Under the pieces are notes generated by a model. The model ran no database searches. It was not told the DNA's origin and saw only the letters and a program-made list of their open reading frames with translations. From Gymnogyps californianus (taxonomy: Eukaryota > Chordata > Aves > Accipitriformes > Cathartidae): a stretch of DNA of 64,000 nt. The position numbers and the translations under genes were made by a program. Of the stretch, positions 1 to 12,394 are shown one piece after another. Positions within the stretch are counted from its first letter, which is position 1. Every line of letters begins with the position of its first letter. The stretch is taken from NCBI RefSeq assembly GCF_018139145.2, contig NC_059472.1, positions 101,320,877 through 101,384,876 on the forward strand, written 5' to 3'.

Positions 1-3000
1 ATTTAAGTTTAAGCACCAGTGTGGTTTCGTACAATTTCAGAAGTAGACATAAAAATAAAATGGCAGAGCATGCTTCAAAAATCATTTATCAACATTGCCA
101 CTGTGACGACATATGCCCAAGTGCACCATGAAATATTAAGTGTGAATCCCAAGTAGAATTCCAGCTAATGATAGCAAAAAAACCAGGGGAATTTGCAACG
201 AACGGAGTAAAAGCTAGCTAATGTATATTGGTCCTGATACTTGAAGTTGTTTGAAGCCTGTGGCTCTGTGTTCACTAATGCTGTATCTGTGTATTATCAA
301 ATAACCTGGCAGTATAAATTTGATCTGGATTGCGCCTAACTGCATTATAGCACTTCAGTTGAATTATCAAGAGATCACATTATGGTACTTATCCTGGCTT
401 GATACTTGATACCAGATTTATCTGACTGGTGGAGGTCAGATGATAATGATCTGGCATCTGCTAGGGCAAAGATATCCTACAAAACTTTTTGTATAAATGT
501 GAAGTGGCAGAGTGAGCCTGTGCTGGTTCAGCATTTCATGTCATGTGGCTGCAATATTACTTATCCTATACCTTAAATCCAATTTTCCTTTTTCAGAGCT
601 TGAAAACTAGTGATTTTAAAACTAAAGACAAATAAGGGGAATCTCCACACTCCAAAAAATCTTTAGACTAGATTCCTGGCAGCATTGCTGTACATTTGAG
701 GATTTAGGCAGTTGTGACAGCTTTTTCTGTCTATCCAGTTTGAGTCTTATTCTACTTCTGGGATGGTGGAATTACATACTGGGCCATAGTTGGTCTGATT
801 TCCAAAGCTGTAAGTTACAGTCCAGTCCAAATGGAGAAGTGTTGCAAGCATGTAAGTATTTGCATACTTTGACCTATAAGATACAGTTACTGCTATAAAA
901 AACATCACTGAAATGCTCTGTCTTAGCTACAGGAAAAAAGTATGCTTGATTCTGAGACATATTGAACATTGTAACTCCAAAGGCTGAAGATGTAGTGATT
1001 TAAAGTTTGTATGTTTTTTGTTTATTTTCCCATACATTTGCTTTTATCTCTAATTTATTTCCCTTGACTACGTTCTGCTACAATCAGTAAGTTATTGTCC
1101 ATAAAATCCTGATTTCAGCTGATCGTTCTTCAGGATAAAGTAGAATGAGTTTCAAGAATTTACTTAGGGTAAGCATGCCACACTGGAACTTACTAGTGGA
1201 CTGGGTAATTATTGGTATTGTTTTAAGTATTATGTTTGTGTAACACACTTTTAATAAAAGGTAATAAACAGTAAAATTGCCATCAGAAGGCTGCAATTTT
1301 CCTGCTAACAAGTGGGGAATAGGAGAAATAGGAACCTGGTTTAAATATTTGCATATTTTTAATTCTATGGATAAATGCATCACTGGAAAAACATTTCCTT
1401 AAGTGCTTTCTGGAACTGGAGTCTGTAAAAGTAAGAGGATTTTTTTTTTTTTTAAATTACAAATACACTGAAAAGAGCACTGAAGTGTGTACAGAGATTT
1501 TGAGCACATTTCAATAGCTAGGTATTTCCAAGGGTTGTCGTAAATATGCTTCTGTTTTAGCACGCAGTGTTTGATTTTACTAATGGATAGTATCCCGAAA
1601 TGGCAAATGGAGATTTTGTCCAGTGCTTTAGAAAAAGTGCATCTTCCTGAAGATGAATTTTTCCTCCTTATGTGAAATATACTCTTTGGTCAGATAATTT
1701 CTGATATGTACGTAAGGATTGAACGGAGAGGAAAAGGTGAGTAGATAATTTTTTGGGGGGTGTGGTATTAGCTGAAAGCCAAATAGCAAGCAGAGATCAG
1801 TGCTGACATTCATGCTTCTTTGGGAGAATCTCACTTTTAGTTGTGCACTTATGAGAGGGAGGAATGCATATTGCTGCTCAAAATTCTCCATTTCATAACG
1901 GGATAGAAATGATACTGAAACAATGTGACCTTTACTTAATTGTCTTTAAGGAAGCATTCAATGTCAGAGATTTCTCTTACTGATTCCAAAACCTAACACA
2001 TTTTCTTCTCTTCATTTGTTTGTTACTGTCTCTAAACCTAATACATAAACAAAAATAATTAAAAATACTGAAGGGATGAGGTGTATATGTATTGGGCATC
2101 TCCCGACCCACAGGAAATCTGGAGCCTCAAATCTCGTTTAGTATCTCATTAGAACTATTTTTCCAATCTACCACATTTTGTAGATATTTTAATTAAGCTT
2201 GTCATATTTATTGAACACAGGCTAGAAATTAATATTGACATAGATTCTTGGAAGACATGTGAAATTGCTTTAGTAAAATGCATTCACCTCCTTCCTAAAG
2301 CTAAAATGTTTTATTTGGGGAAAAAATGTGAAAGGAGTTATTCTGTGACTATATATTCAGAAATGTATGTTACAAGGTGAAAAATGCATGGACATGCATA
2401 CAGATATATACAGCAGGCACAGCCCATGGTATGTTCTATGCAGAGGTTGTCAGCTATCCCAGGATATCTAGTAAGATTCTCTTATACCTTAAATACTTAC
2501 AGATGATAAGCTGTATTGGACATTCAGTAATATAAGCAAAGAAGAAATAAATGATTGTTAATAAAAATTAAAACAGCTGAAGAGTTTGAGGTAAACATTT
2601 TTAAATAGAAATAGAAAAAACTATAGTCAAGAAAACTTTTTGGTAGCAAACATTGCTAACCACTCCTTAAAAGGTCAAATACATTAAATTACACACCTGC
2701 AGCACATTTATATGTTTAAAAATTAATTAAAAAAATAGTGAAGGTGCATTTCTGTTCAATCTCTTCTCTAATGAATATATTTGCATGTAATCACAGCTTT
2801 TCTCCTTTAGAGCTTTCTTACTCATTTCCTAAGTCCTCAAGCTGTAACCTGATCTTGTGGGATTTACAAAGCTGAGGCCAAAGTCATCATGGAAATGTCA
2901 TGACATTGCCTTTATTGGAAGCGCCTAGTCATTATAAATGGCTGACACGATATAGCTTTGTGACTAAGCAAGAGCAGTAATGTCAGATATACTGTGCAAC

Positions 3001-6000
3001 TTGTTACATTAGCCATAGATTTTGCATAGACAGGAAGAGATAAAGGAATGGTTGCCTGTTTTTCTCCAGACCCTTCATTAGTGCCACCAGTGCAGTGTGT
3101 TCATTAAGCTTGAAGACATGGGAGATGCTGCACTGCTGGACAGCCTACACATAACCATCCCTGATGTCTTTATGCTTTTTCATTGTGATCTATGTATTTT
3201 ACTTTAGTTTTTTGAAGTGTGATTATGAAATTATTGTTTGAGCTACTTCAAACACAGCTCTTCCCAAGGGATGAAGGCTTTGACATTGTTACAATGTTCC
3301 TTGGGGAAAAAAACCCAAAACCAACAACAAACCAATAGGAGGGAGTGGCACACAGCACTATCTTTGCATCACTTTCTCCTTAGAGATTTTCTGTTTTGGG
3401 TCCAGTTTCAAAGCTTGGGGCTAATATTCCCTATGGAGCATATTTCATATTTAAAGTGTTTGACTTTATACCTATGAAACATATCAATACCACCCTACCT
3501 TGTAGACACCAGAAAAGATCAATTGTTCATAGTAAATAAAATTAACTAGTTTGTATCCTTCATAAAAATGAATATGCTAAATAGAGGTAGTTAAATTTTT
3601 TTAACATTATAGACTAAAAGTAATTCTTATTAAAGGACTGAAGTTTTACTCAATTATGACATTCTTTCATTTAAAAAAACCCCAACAACCTGCCACAAAT
3701 TTTCTACAAAACTTCTGCTTTTCTGAGCATGTATCCTGTCAACCTCCTTATCCTTATGGTCTTTAAATCCATCTTTAAAAAGTGGAGGAAACATCTGTAT
3801 CAAAAGTAATGTATTTTTACATTCACATTTGTTGTGAGGGATGCAATCATAATGTTAAAGATTTCTAATCTGTAATATTTCTCTAAATCTTATAATAAAA
3901 AAGTATTTCATATGTGTATGGGAGAAAGAGAGCCAGGTTACAATTAAAGATGATTGTAGAACAGAAGCTCTCAGGTTTTTAATGTTTCTTTCTTGTCTCT
4001 ATAACAGTGGAGCAAAAAAGTATTGCATGTTGGCTTGCAAATTTTTGTGAGAGAAACAGTGTGGTATCAGATTACAGCACATTTTGCCATTATGGCTCCT
4101 AAATTCGTGTGTAGACAGATCCTGTAGCTGGATCTGTTATTTGCAGGTGGCTGTGAGATGAGGATTCCAAATGATTGAAATAGGATGACCAGGCAGCAGA
4201 AGTTTTTTTCAGTTTACACCAGACTTCTCCTGGAGATAAATCATCTTTAGGTAAATCAGATAGATAATGTAATCTCCAAAATTCTTCCTGTGGTAGTCAG
4301 TTTATCTTCCACAAAATCTTCCTTCCTACATGGTTGGATGCATGTCAGAAATCTATGGCTGTTAAAAAACCAAACAAACAACTTGCATTTTAAACAGTGT
4401 CAGTAGAAATAAGCCCATTTCCTTATTAGAAATAGTGATGACCACAAGAATGGAAAGGCAAAGCGGCCAGTCATTTTTGCTGTACTCAAATTTTACTCTC
4501 TACCATGTATGGACAAGTGTGAAGATTTTGTAGCTACGCTGGTGATAATAGAAACTGCAGGTATTTGGTTTAATAAAGACTTCATTAATCCCATAAAACC
4601 TTAGTGTGAGGTAGAGCTGCTGTTAACCGTTCTCACTGAGATAGATGTGAAGAACCTTAAAAGCCTGTAAACACGCCAGCACTGACTATTCTTGCATATT
4701 GCCTCCAGCCACCTTTCACTTCACAAAGGTTTTTAATTTAGATCCCTCATATCTTTTAAAGGCTTTTTTTTTTAAATTTCTCTCTGTCTTATTTTTGTCT
4801 CCATTTTCTTCTATTCAAAACACGAATCTGGGAGGGAGAAAAAAGACAACAAAAATCCTTGACATCTGGAGAGAATTTCAAATTGCCTTTTGCCTTCTGA
4901 AATGAAATCTACAGGTTTTTAAAAAAAGAAGAGTAAAAGGATCAATCGGCAAGAGATACAGCTAACTTATCTGACAGACCCATGACAGTGTTCAGTGCTC
5001 TCCACTAAAGATTTTGTGGAGGCATATGATTAGTCTGAAGGTTTTTTCTTAAGAAAGTCAGGTCAGAAAAGCCTGCTAGCCTCTGAATAAAAGCAGACAC
5101 AATTGCTCTCACATTGTCCAGGACTGCGTTACACATACATGCCTTAAAATGACAGTGAAAGAAAAAAGTCCATAGTTAGTATAAATCCCTTCAGAAAAAT
5201 ATACTGCTAGTTTTTCTATTTGTTGTGTTTTCTGTAGGGAGATGGCCCTAATATTTCTGTTTTGTGATGAATCTAAGGGATTGTGGAACTAGTTCTAGAG
5301 GTTTGGGATAAAATCAATAGTGCGTATGTTGCTATTTCTGCAGGAAGAGTTTTAACATTGTATCTTCTAATACCTTTGGAAATGGGACTATTTCTGTAAC
5401 CTCAATGGAGTATGACTTTCCTATATCCAAAGGCATAGGTCATGTGGATAAACTCTGCACATAAAACATATGCTCCATTCTATATCTCTATTTTAAATCC
5501 TGCAGAATCATCCACAGATCATACAACCCTATTTCATTTGTACTGGCTTTGGTTTTCCTTTCTCAACTCTATACACCTTCTGTTCCTCCCCTACTGTGAC
5601 ACCACTTGAGAAGCATACTACTTTCTACTACTAAATCCATTAGTCTGCCACCTGTGTTCATGTATCTAGATGTAATAATGCACGTACTTACATGCAACTC
5701 ACACACATACCGCATCTGCTTCTGGACGCGTGGTCTAGATCAGTCCAGAAATTTGTTGCACAGACACATCTAGCCATATGCTAGAAACATCCCTAGAAAC
5801 ATGCTTAGACACATCCCATACGCGGATGTGTGCATGCAAACCCAATTCAGAGGCTTACTCCACATAACGGCTGTCAGGCTCAGTTAAAGGTACAGGAAAA
5901 ATTAGTAGGCCACTCCATGTTGATTTGTAATGGTTTTTTACAGAGTAAGGTTCTACACAAACAATGAAATGACTCATCTAGCTGCTCTTATCCCCATCAC

Positions 6001-8457
6001 TTGGACTCTTGTTGCTTTCATACTGTATTTTGTGTTAATGGAAGACCAGCTAATCTTAGCATATTGTCAAGTGAACTTGGACCAGGTTTTTCAGTAGATC
6101 ACGATACACTTAAGATACATGATCCTATGGCCAGTGTTAGAAAAATGTTATGGTCTTTCCTAGGAGAGTCTTGATATGATACTGAATTAGTGGAATCTGT
6201 GGGATGCAGCTTGGTACAGCTCCCCTTCTAAAGTGTACTCCTGTAGATTTAGGAAAGAACCAACTTTCAGATCCTTACTTTGAAATGGTAGTGAAACCTA
6301 CTGTTTTGAACAACACTGATAGGATTTGGCAAAGAAATGACAGAGAGAATTATAAGGAGATAAGTATTTTTCGCCACATTTATAATCTTGGTGCTAATGA
6401 AAGTTGCCTGCATGATCATGGCAGGTAATAGGGAAATCATTTACCTGTCACTTTGATCCACTATTCGAGAACCTGAAATATACTTGTTTCTCTGGCAAAG
6501 CTTTCTTAACTCATTTTAATTTGTGATTTTAGTTCAGAATTTTAACTATTGGAAGTATCATGTTGCCTTATCCTGTTGTTTTAATCTTGGCAAAATCAAC
6601 ATAGGGATCTAGCAAAACTGGGAATAGTTATCTATCTCACTGCTAATAACTCTGAAAAATGCTATCAGTCAAACAAATCTTTATTATTAATAATGTATAT
6701 ATTTTCTTGGCAGGATAAGAATTACATGTCACATTCCCTTGAAGCTGTTTGCTACAAGCTACTCTGATATTTTTTGGAACAGGCATCCTAAAAAAGAAGA
6801 GGCATGCATCATTCCCTCAGGGTGTCAGCTCTCTAGGTTGCTGGATGACTCTGGAAACAATGAGTCCCGTATCCAAGCCTAGTCCCACCAAGATCCAGCC
6901 TGCATTCTGTCAGGTCTGAGATCCTGCTCAGATGTTTTATCACAGCATATGGTGGAATGAGAAGGGACTCTTCATATATGTATGACTAGACGAGTCTATT
7001 TCAGGTTGAAAAGATAAGGACTAGATATTTTCCTATACTTAAAAGAAATAGTTGATGCAAAATATTGGTGTGATGTTCTGCCCAGAGGACTCTCTAGCTT
7101 GGGAACTGGCTTGCTGCAGTTGGAACCCAAGAATATTTTTCAGGTAGTCTTAAGGACAATCTGGGCTAGAGGTATTGATGATACCAGCACAGCCATGGAC
7201 CCCTACTGCCAAATCCAGATCTGGCACTCACTTTGGAATTTGGCCAAAGAAAGAGAAAGAAAAAATTGTATCTGACAATAGCTTTTAACTGTGTGTGAGT
7301 AATAATGAATCCAGAGAAACCTGATGGTCAGGCACCACTATGAAAGCTGGAGCGTGAATTCTATTACTGAGGAGTCTACGGTTTCAACTCATTCATGATA
7401 GTGTTGCCTTCTGCTTATGAGCCCCAAATCACCTCTTTTGTTTAGCCTAAGAGCTGTTTCTCAACAGGGTCCATAATTCTCAGAGATACAGGATCAAGAG
7501 AGCAATACTTTAACACACCTGTGTTAAGGGAAGACTGGATCCAGGTTTTGTAGGAGCTATGGTAGAAAAGAATAGCTTCTTTGTCATGCTGACCGCTATG
7601 CTGGAAGATTTTAGATGCTGTGTTTGCCGTTGCTAACTAGCTAGCTTTAGGCCTGTTTGTCTACCAAATGTCTGCTCTCCTGTTTCTTTTCCTGCAGTTC
7701 AACACAGAATCAGAGCTAGTTCTAGCGAGTGAGTGAGAAGAGATGGAATCTCTTTATTACTTCGATGGCTGTAGACAGCACATAGTTGCAGTGTTTCAAT
7801 TTTATACCCATCAACTGTCACCTAATTTAGTGGATACTCATTGATCTCCAGCAGAGAATTTTGAAATTATAATCAATATGAAGATGCCACAGAGGAATAA
7901 TAATAAACCTCTTAGGAGCTGGAAATACATTTAATGAATCAGGAGGTTGAGTAAATAATACCACATGTACGTGGTGGGAGCTGTCTGGATAACTGTGGTC
8001 ACAGCTCCAAATAGCTCCTAAATAGCCTACAAAATAAAAGAAAAGGAAATTTAGTCATTATTATTGGAGGGCCTGCTCATGGGACTATATCAAATACAGT
8101 TACAACAGCATAAAACATGAGAAACATGAAAGCTCTTCTTGTTTCCCTTTAAAAAACAAAGTGATCATTTTATTTGATTTTCTGGCAAAGCATGTATATG
8201 TTTGTATATGTGAGGTGGATAAAGACATGGGATGAAAGTGGGCAAAAGAAAGCTCCAACAAAAAGTAAGGAACACTTATTCCAGAGGAAAGAGTATTGCC
8301 CAGCTGAAGGATTGGCAACAAATGCTTGGATGACTCTTGCTGGTACCTAAACCACTGCTTCACCCAGCTTCATGTATCTCGGCCAGTGCCATACCTCATC
8401 AGCTAGCGTTGCTCAGGACACAGAGGTGGGCAGTTGAATAATCTGAACCACAGAAGG
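1..8457. other. Unique AT-rich non-coding DNA, no gene seen
   Basis: Only short open frames (under 100 codons) occur on either strand and none shows a recognisable domain, signal peptide or plausible splice structure. The base composition is AT-rich with few CpGs. There are short homopolymer runs, for example a T run just after 1440. I recognise no transposable element here. A stretch near 2820-3010 has low CpG and a perfect 14-bp palindrome, and could be conserved non-coding sequence. This reads as intergenic or deep intronic DNA. Confidence 0.6.
2894..2907. repeat. Perfect 14-bp palindrome AATGTCATGACATT
   Basis: The sequence AATGTCATGACATT equals its own reverse complement. It lies in a low-CpG block (about 2820-3010) that has no repeat character. 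It could be a dimeric transcription factor site, but a palindrome this short can occur by chance in a window this size. Confidence 0.7.
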
Positions 8458-8655
8458 GGCTAGAGCACTTAGGCCAAGCCTGTGCTGTGTAATCCCAGCT
8501 CTGATACTGATCTAGGCTTCCTGTGTGGCCTTGGTCACATTCCACAACATTTTTGCCTCATTAGCTTCATCAGTAAAAGTGGATGATATTTATCTGAGGG
8601 CTTCATAGGAATGTTATTATTAACTAAGTCATGTTTAAGGAGATGTAACGCAATT
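8458..8655 (+). mobile_element. MIR-like SINE remnant (sense)
   Basis: The order of short blocks follows the core and 3' part of the MIR family of tRNA-derived SINEs: TAGAGCACTT, then AATCCCAGCTCTG, CTGTGTGGCCTTGG, TTTGCCTCA, TTCATCAGTAAAA, TGGATGATA and CTTCATAGGA followed by TTATTATTAACTAA. This matches the MIR order of promoter-derived part, core, and the 'A-rich, GATAATA, CATAGG' tail. Divergence is high, as expected of an insertion older than birds. It has no coding capacity. The identification is from memory of the consensus and not from an alignment. Confidence 0.62.
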
Positions 8656-8949
8656 TCTGTACTGAATCTGACTGGACAACACCCTCACCCATCAAGTGGC
8701 TGGGGATTTAATAACCTAGCCTCACCCAGACCTGTGACATAGTTGAGCAGTTTTGTGTGACCAGTCTCTACTGAGCCACGTGTGGGTCCCTGTGTTCGCT
8801 GCTGTTTCTAAAGAAGAGAGGTGGTAATGGGCTGAAGATTCCCATCTGTCTGGCTTAGGTAAAGCAAGTGAGTTAGTGGTTCCACGGCTGTTTTGGCATG
8901 CTGCCTTTCCATGCTGCCTTTCTGTGGGAGAACATGTGGAGCAGAGGGA

Positions 8950-9026
8950 GCAGACTGCTGTCAGGGGTTTGACTAGGTGGCCTCTGAGGCCTTTCCAACC
9001 TGAATGATCTTGTGATTGTATGATTT
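8950..9026 (+). mobile_element. CR1 LINE 3' tail fragment (sense)
   Basis: GACTAGGTGGCCTCTGAGGC followed by CTTTCCAACCTGAATGAT and two imperfect octamers (CTTGTGATTGTATGATT) is the characteristic 3' end of avian CR1 elements in forward orientation. Only about 75 bp remains recognisable, which is the usual severe 5' truncation of CR1 copies. The upstream boundary is uncertain because the flank (8880-8950) is too diverged to assign. It is not part of the larger CR1 near 54 kb, which lies in the opposite orientation. Confidence 0.75.
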
Positions 9027-9539
9027 GAGGCATGTGTGAAAGTGAGCTGGTTTTAGAGGTGTAATTAGGAAACAAAGAAAGAAGTCAGAAGTCTATGACC
9101 ATTTCTTCCATCCTTGCTGCTTTATTTTCTGACAGTTTCAGAAGATTAGAGGACCATGTGTATGCATATGTCTTGATTACAGAGTAACATCTAAATGAGC
9201 AGTATCCAGCCTTTTTGGCTGACTTCTTTTAATGTTAGAGGAGGATTGCATATGGTAGTGCTGCTCTTCTCACATCACAGAAACTACAGAAAGTTTGGTG
9301 CTTCCTGGAAGTGTATTGCTCGCATGCTCCACTGTATACACACACAGGTAAACCCTCATATGCTCCTGCAAACAGAACAGCCACCAGCAGGTTCTGGCTG
9401 CAAGAAGACCTCATGCTACACCTGACAGCTGCCTTTCTCAGTGGCAATTCACATACAGCAGAAGCAAAGGTGCAGGGCATGTGATTTGCTCTGGTTATAG
9501 CAGAAGTTTATTCCCAGCTGCCATCTTTCCTGAAGATGC
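9027..9539. other. Non-coding spacer, nothing recognised
   Basis: Between the CR1 tail and the CpG-rich block I see no repeat family and no convincing gene. Overlapping short open frames on both strands (about 76-81 codons near 9195-9480) have no family features. Confidence 0.5.
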
Positions 9540-10640
9540 CTTGGCCCGCGTCAAACAAATGCCACCAGTGATTCATCCGACCCCGATCCCTCTGCCTGTG
9601 CCCAGCAGTCTCTCAAGTTACCCCACGGGACAGATGAATTGCCCCGGTGGACTGTATGATGTGGCCCATGGGCTGTAGATTGAGGAGACTGATGGCTATT
9701 CTGCCTTGATTATTATTACTATTACTATTTTAAAGGCCCAAGCAGTGGGGAGAACAGATTCACTGAACGCTTGAACTCTTTGCACTCTTTCGAGCTATGC
9801 GATGGGCAGTGTTTAAAAATAGAAACCGCGGCTCCCCCGTGCAGCCCCTTTCCCAGCGATTCTCCCGGCAGATGAAGTCATGCCCGCAGCCCGCTGCCCC
9901 ACGAGCGGGCAGCCTGTCTCCAGCAGCGTCAGCAGGAGCCAGCACGGCGAGCTTAAAAGGCTGTCAGGGGTTGGCAGGTCATCCGCCCAAAGGCAGGAAA
10001 GAAAGGGGGGGGAGGGAGAAAAATTGAAAAATAACCACAAAGAAAACAAGCTCTTTTTTGAAATTGGAAACTTTAAAGAAAAGATTTATGAACCTTTGGG
10101 TTTATGAAACCACCTGGTGCTTTGGAGTTTGCTGCTGGTTAAATTTGGCGGTTCAAAGTTTGGTGGTTGTTTCTCTCCGTTAAAAAAAAAAAAAAGACGC
10201 TTAGGATAGTCTAATTCCATATGTGCATTGATCTTTTAAAACTCACGCCCCCTTAACTTTGAGCTCAACTTGTAAAAATCAGAAAGATTTAGGGGAAAAA
10301 GCCTGTTACTTTTTAAGGGCGGCTTTACCGTTTGCGGCGCACATTAAGAAGTGCAGCCCCTGAACTCCGCCTTTGCCGTCTGCTTAGTTTCCTCACCGGC
10401 GCGCAGTGTGACTTGTGCTGTGTTTTGACAGTTGGTGACCTGTGACCCCCCGCTCCATATAATGTTTAGGCTGAGGACGCCCGAGAGGAGCTCTCAGATG
10501 TGATGGTTGGGGGCTCTCTTGAAACAGGCCCATCATGTTTTCCCCCAGCCCACATACAGCAGTGACATTTAGCCTGTAGGTTTTGCTTGCGCAGCAATTC
10601 GGGTCAGAGACTTCCCCCCACACCTCTGGTTCTGGGTTTC
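9540..10640. promoter_or_regulatory. CpG-rich block, candidate CpG island or enhancer
   Basis: CpG dinucleotides are clearly clustered here compared with the rest of the window: around 9545, 9825-9910, 9943-9980, 10317-10400 (for example TTGCGGCGCAC and ACCGGCGCGCAG), 10451-10490 and 10586-10600. Visible short motifs include AACCACA (RUNX-like, near 10034), TTTGGCGG (E2F-like, near 10145) and TGACCTGTGACC at 10436-10447 (on the minus strand a one-base-spaced direct repeat, as bound by RXR or HNF4 dimers). I see no first exon I can define, no confident TATA box and no open frame with a known product on either side. It could be an unmethylated promoter of an unseen or non-coding transcript, or a distal regulatory element. 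Confidence 0.4.
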
Positions 10641-10830
10641 CAAAGAGAAGTGGGGAAAAACGAGAGGAGGGGAGAATAAGCGCCTCACACTGCCTTTAGG
10701 GTCAAAAGTCAATTGAGCTGTGTGGGTCTCAGCCATGACGCATGGCAGCAAAACACAGTTTAAACTCTGCTCTTGCAGGGGCATCTGCAGCTAAGGAGGG
10801 CTTCCAGAGAGTTATGAAGTCTGTCCTTCG

Positions 10831-10854
10831 GTACTGAAACTGCAGTTTCAGTAC
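10831..10854. repeat. Perfect 24-bp palindrome
   Basis: The half site GTACTGAAACTG is followed directly by its exact reverse complement CAGTTTCAGTAC, with no spacer. The centre is a PstI-type CTGCAG. It lies about 190 bp downstream of the CpG-rich block. Perfect spacerless palindromes of this length are uncommon by chance and can extrude as a cruciform or serve as a dimer-binding site. I do not recognise it as part of a transposon. Confidence 0.9.
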
Positions 10855-12134
10855 TTTGTTTTTCTGTGGCTCTTTTCTTTCTGGTGTTTTATACCAGCTG
10901 ATTATGCCTTATGACAATATTTGTAGAGATGGATAGTTATTAGGTCTGGATGAATCATTCAGAACGAACAATTTATTCAGCACGTTGCTTATTTTTCCCT
11001 TCATAAGCTTGCAATTAAAAACTGTGTTACTCTTAAATGCATTCATTAGTTCAAAATTAGTTGTCAGTTACATGAGTGAATATTCTTGTTCCGAGTTAAT
11101 TTGCAGTCATTTCCATGAAAAATATTCGTAATTTCCACTGCTCTGGCTAGCTTCGGGAGTCAGGTGAGGCCATCTCTGTTCCCTTGTTGGTGATGCAAAT
11201 GTTTAACCATCAATAATGCTATTCTGGAACTGTGTGTTTGACTTTCAAAATCAAACCTAAATTCAGGTCGTTGAGGCTTAATTGTATACTTGAAAACATA
11301 CTATAGAAGTATTTACACATAATCAAGTATTTGAGCTTAAAGTTACTCTCTTCTCAAGCTTTCCCTAAAGTGTTTATAGAAAGTGAAGGATGCTGGCCTT
11401 TAAGAGCAGCTGACTAATTTAAGAATGCGTATGAATGAGTGAAAGTCTCAGTTTTATAACTGGTAAAACATAGCATCTATTTCTTCTTTCTTCTGTTAAT
11501 TCTCCTGTGACATGGCCAACCTTGTAGCATAAATGAGAGCTTTCTTATCACGGCCTAATGTCTGTCTGTGGCAGGAGCTGAAGCAGTCATTACAGCTTAA
11601 GCGAAACTGAGGATTTTTTTCATTTCCAGACAGAAACGAATAGAGCAGGTAGAGCTCACTCCTGTAGCCCAGCGAGAAGGCTTAAAGAGCCAGTCTGTTT
11701 CTAGATTTGCCCTGTGACTTCTGACCCTCCTGTCAAAGGTCATGCTCGGCGGTGTTAGTTTGTCCTTTGGCTTATTAACTCCTTCCATCACCTCATATAC
11801 CTTGCTCTGCACAGTTTGAATTTCACTGTTTTGGAACTTGCTAACTCAGTCCCTAATTGCCAAGATCCATATGTAAGAAACAAAAATGTGCCTGTGAAAA
11901 AAAGCTTTAAATGGCATGGGATTCATTTTTTTTAGCACAGTGATAGTATTAATTCACATGCTAATTCTGCGTTTTTGCTCTTCACTTGGCAGCTTACAGT
12001 TCTTGAAAGAGAGTATTATGTGTTCTGTCCTTCTTTTTTAGAATAAATGGGAGTTTTGCTGCTTGTTCAGTCTTATGCCAAAAGTCTGCGATAGAGATAA
12101 AAGTTATTTCTCCATAGTAACACACTCCATGGTG
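10855..12134. other. Unique non-coding DNA, possible conserved non-coding element near 10960-11160
   Basis: No gene or transposon is recognised. The part around 10960-11160 is low in CpG and rich in TAAT/ATTA and ATTAGTT-type homeodomain core motifs, with no simple repeat, which is the usual look of conserved non-coding DNA. This is inference from composition only. Confidence 0.4.
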
Positions 12135-12375
12135 AAAGAACTGAGTTGATTTCCTGGAGATCTAGGTTAAATTCCTCACTCTTCCACAAACTCCTTTATG
12201 TTCCTATGCAGGTTACTTAACAAATTTCTGCTACAGTTCTCTATCTATCTGCAGAGAAATTGAGCTTATTGCTCTTCCCTGTCCCCCTTTACATTGCGAA
12301 TTAAAACTACAAAATATTTAATCTGAGGATCACAGCCACTGTATGCTGGTGTAGTGCTTAGCACATGAAGATTAT
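12135..12375 (+). mobile_element. MIR-like SINE remnant (sense)
   Basis: The MIR block order is visible: TTTCCTGGAGATCTAGGTT, then CACTCTTCCACAAACTCC, then TGCAGGTTACTTAACAAATT, then TATCTGCAGAGAAATTGAG, and finally a tail block TAGTGCTTAGCACATGAAG that resembles the 3' 'AAGCGCTTAGCACA' part of MIR. Divergence is high. A second copy in the opposite orientation starts about 20 bp further on. Confidence 0.6.
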
Positions 12376-12394
12376 GACCTTGTTTGGGTCATGC

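Noticed and set aside
8722..9075. 117-codon frame on the minus strand
   Set aside because: It runs antisense through the CR1 3' tail fragment and unique flank, so it is not a gene.
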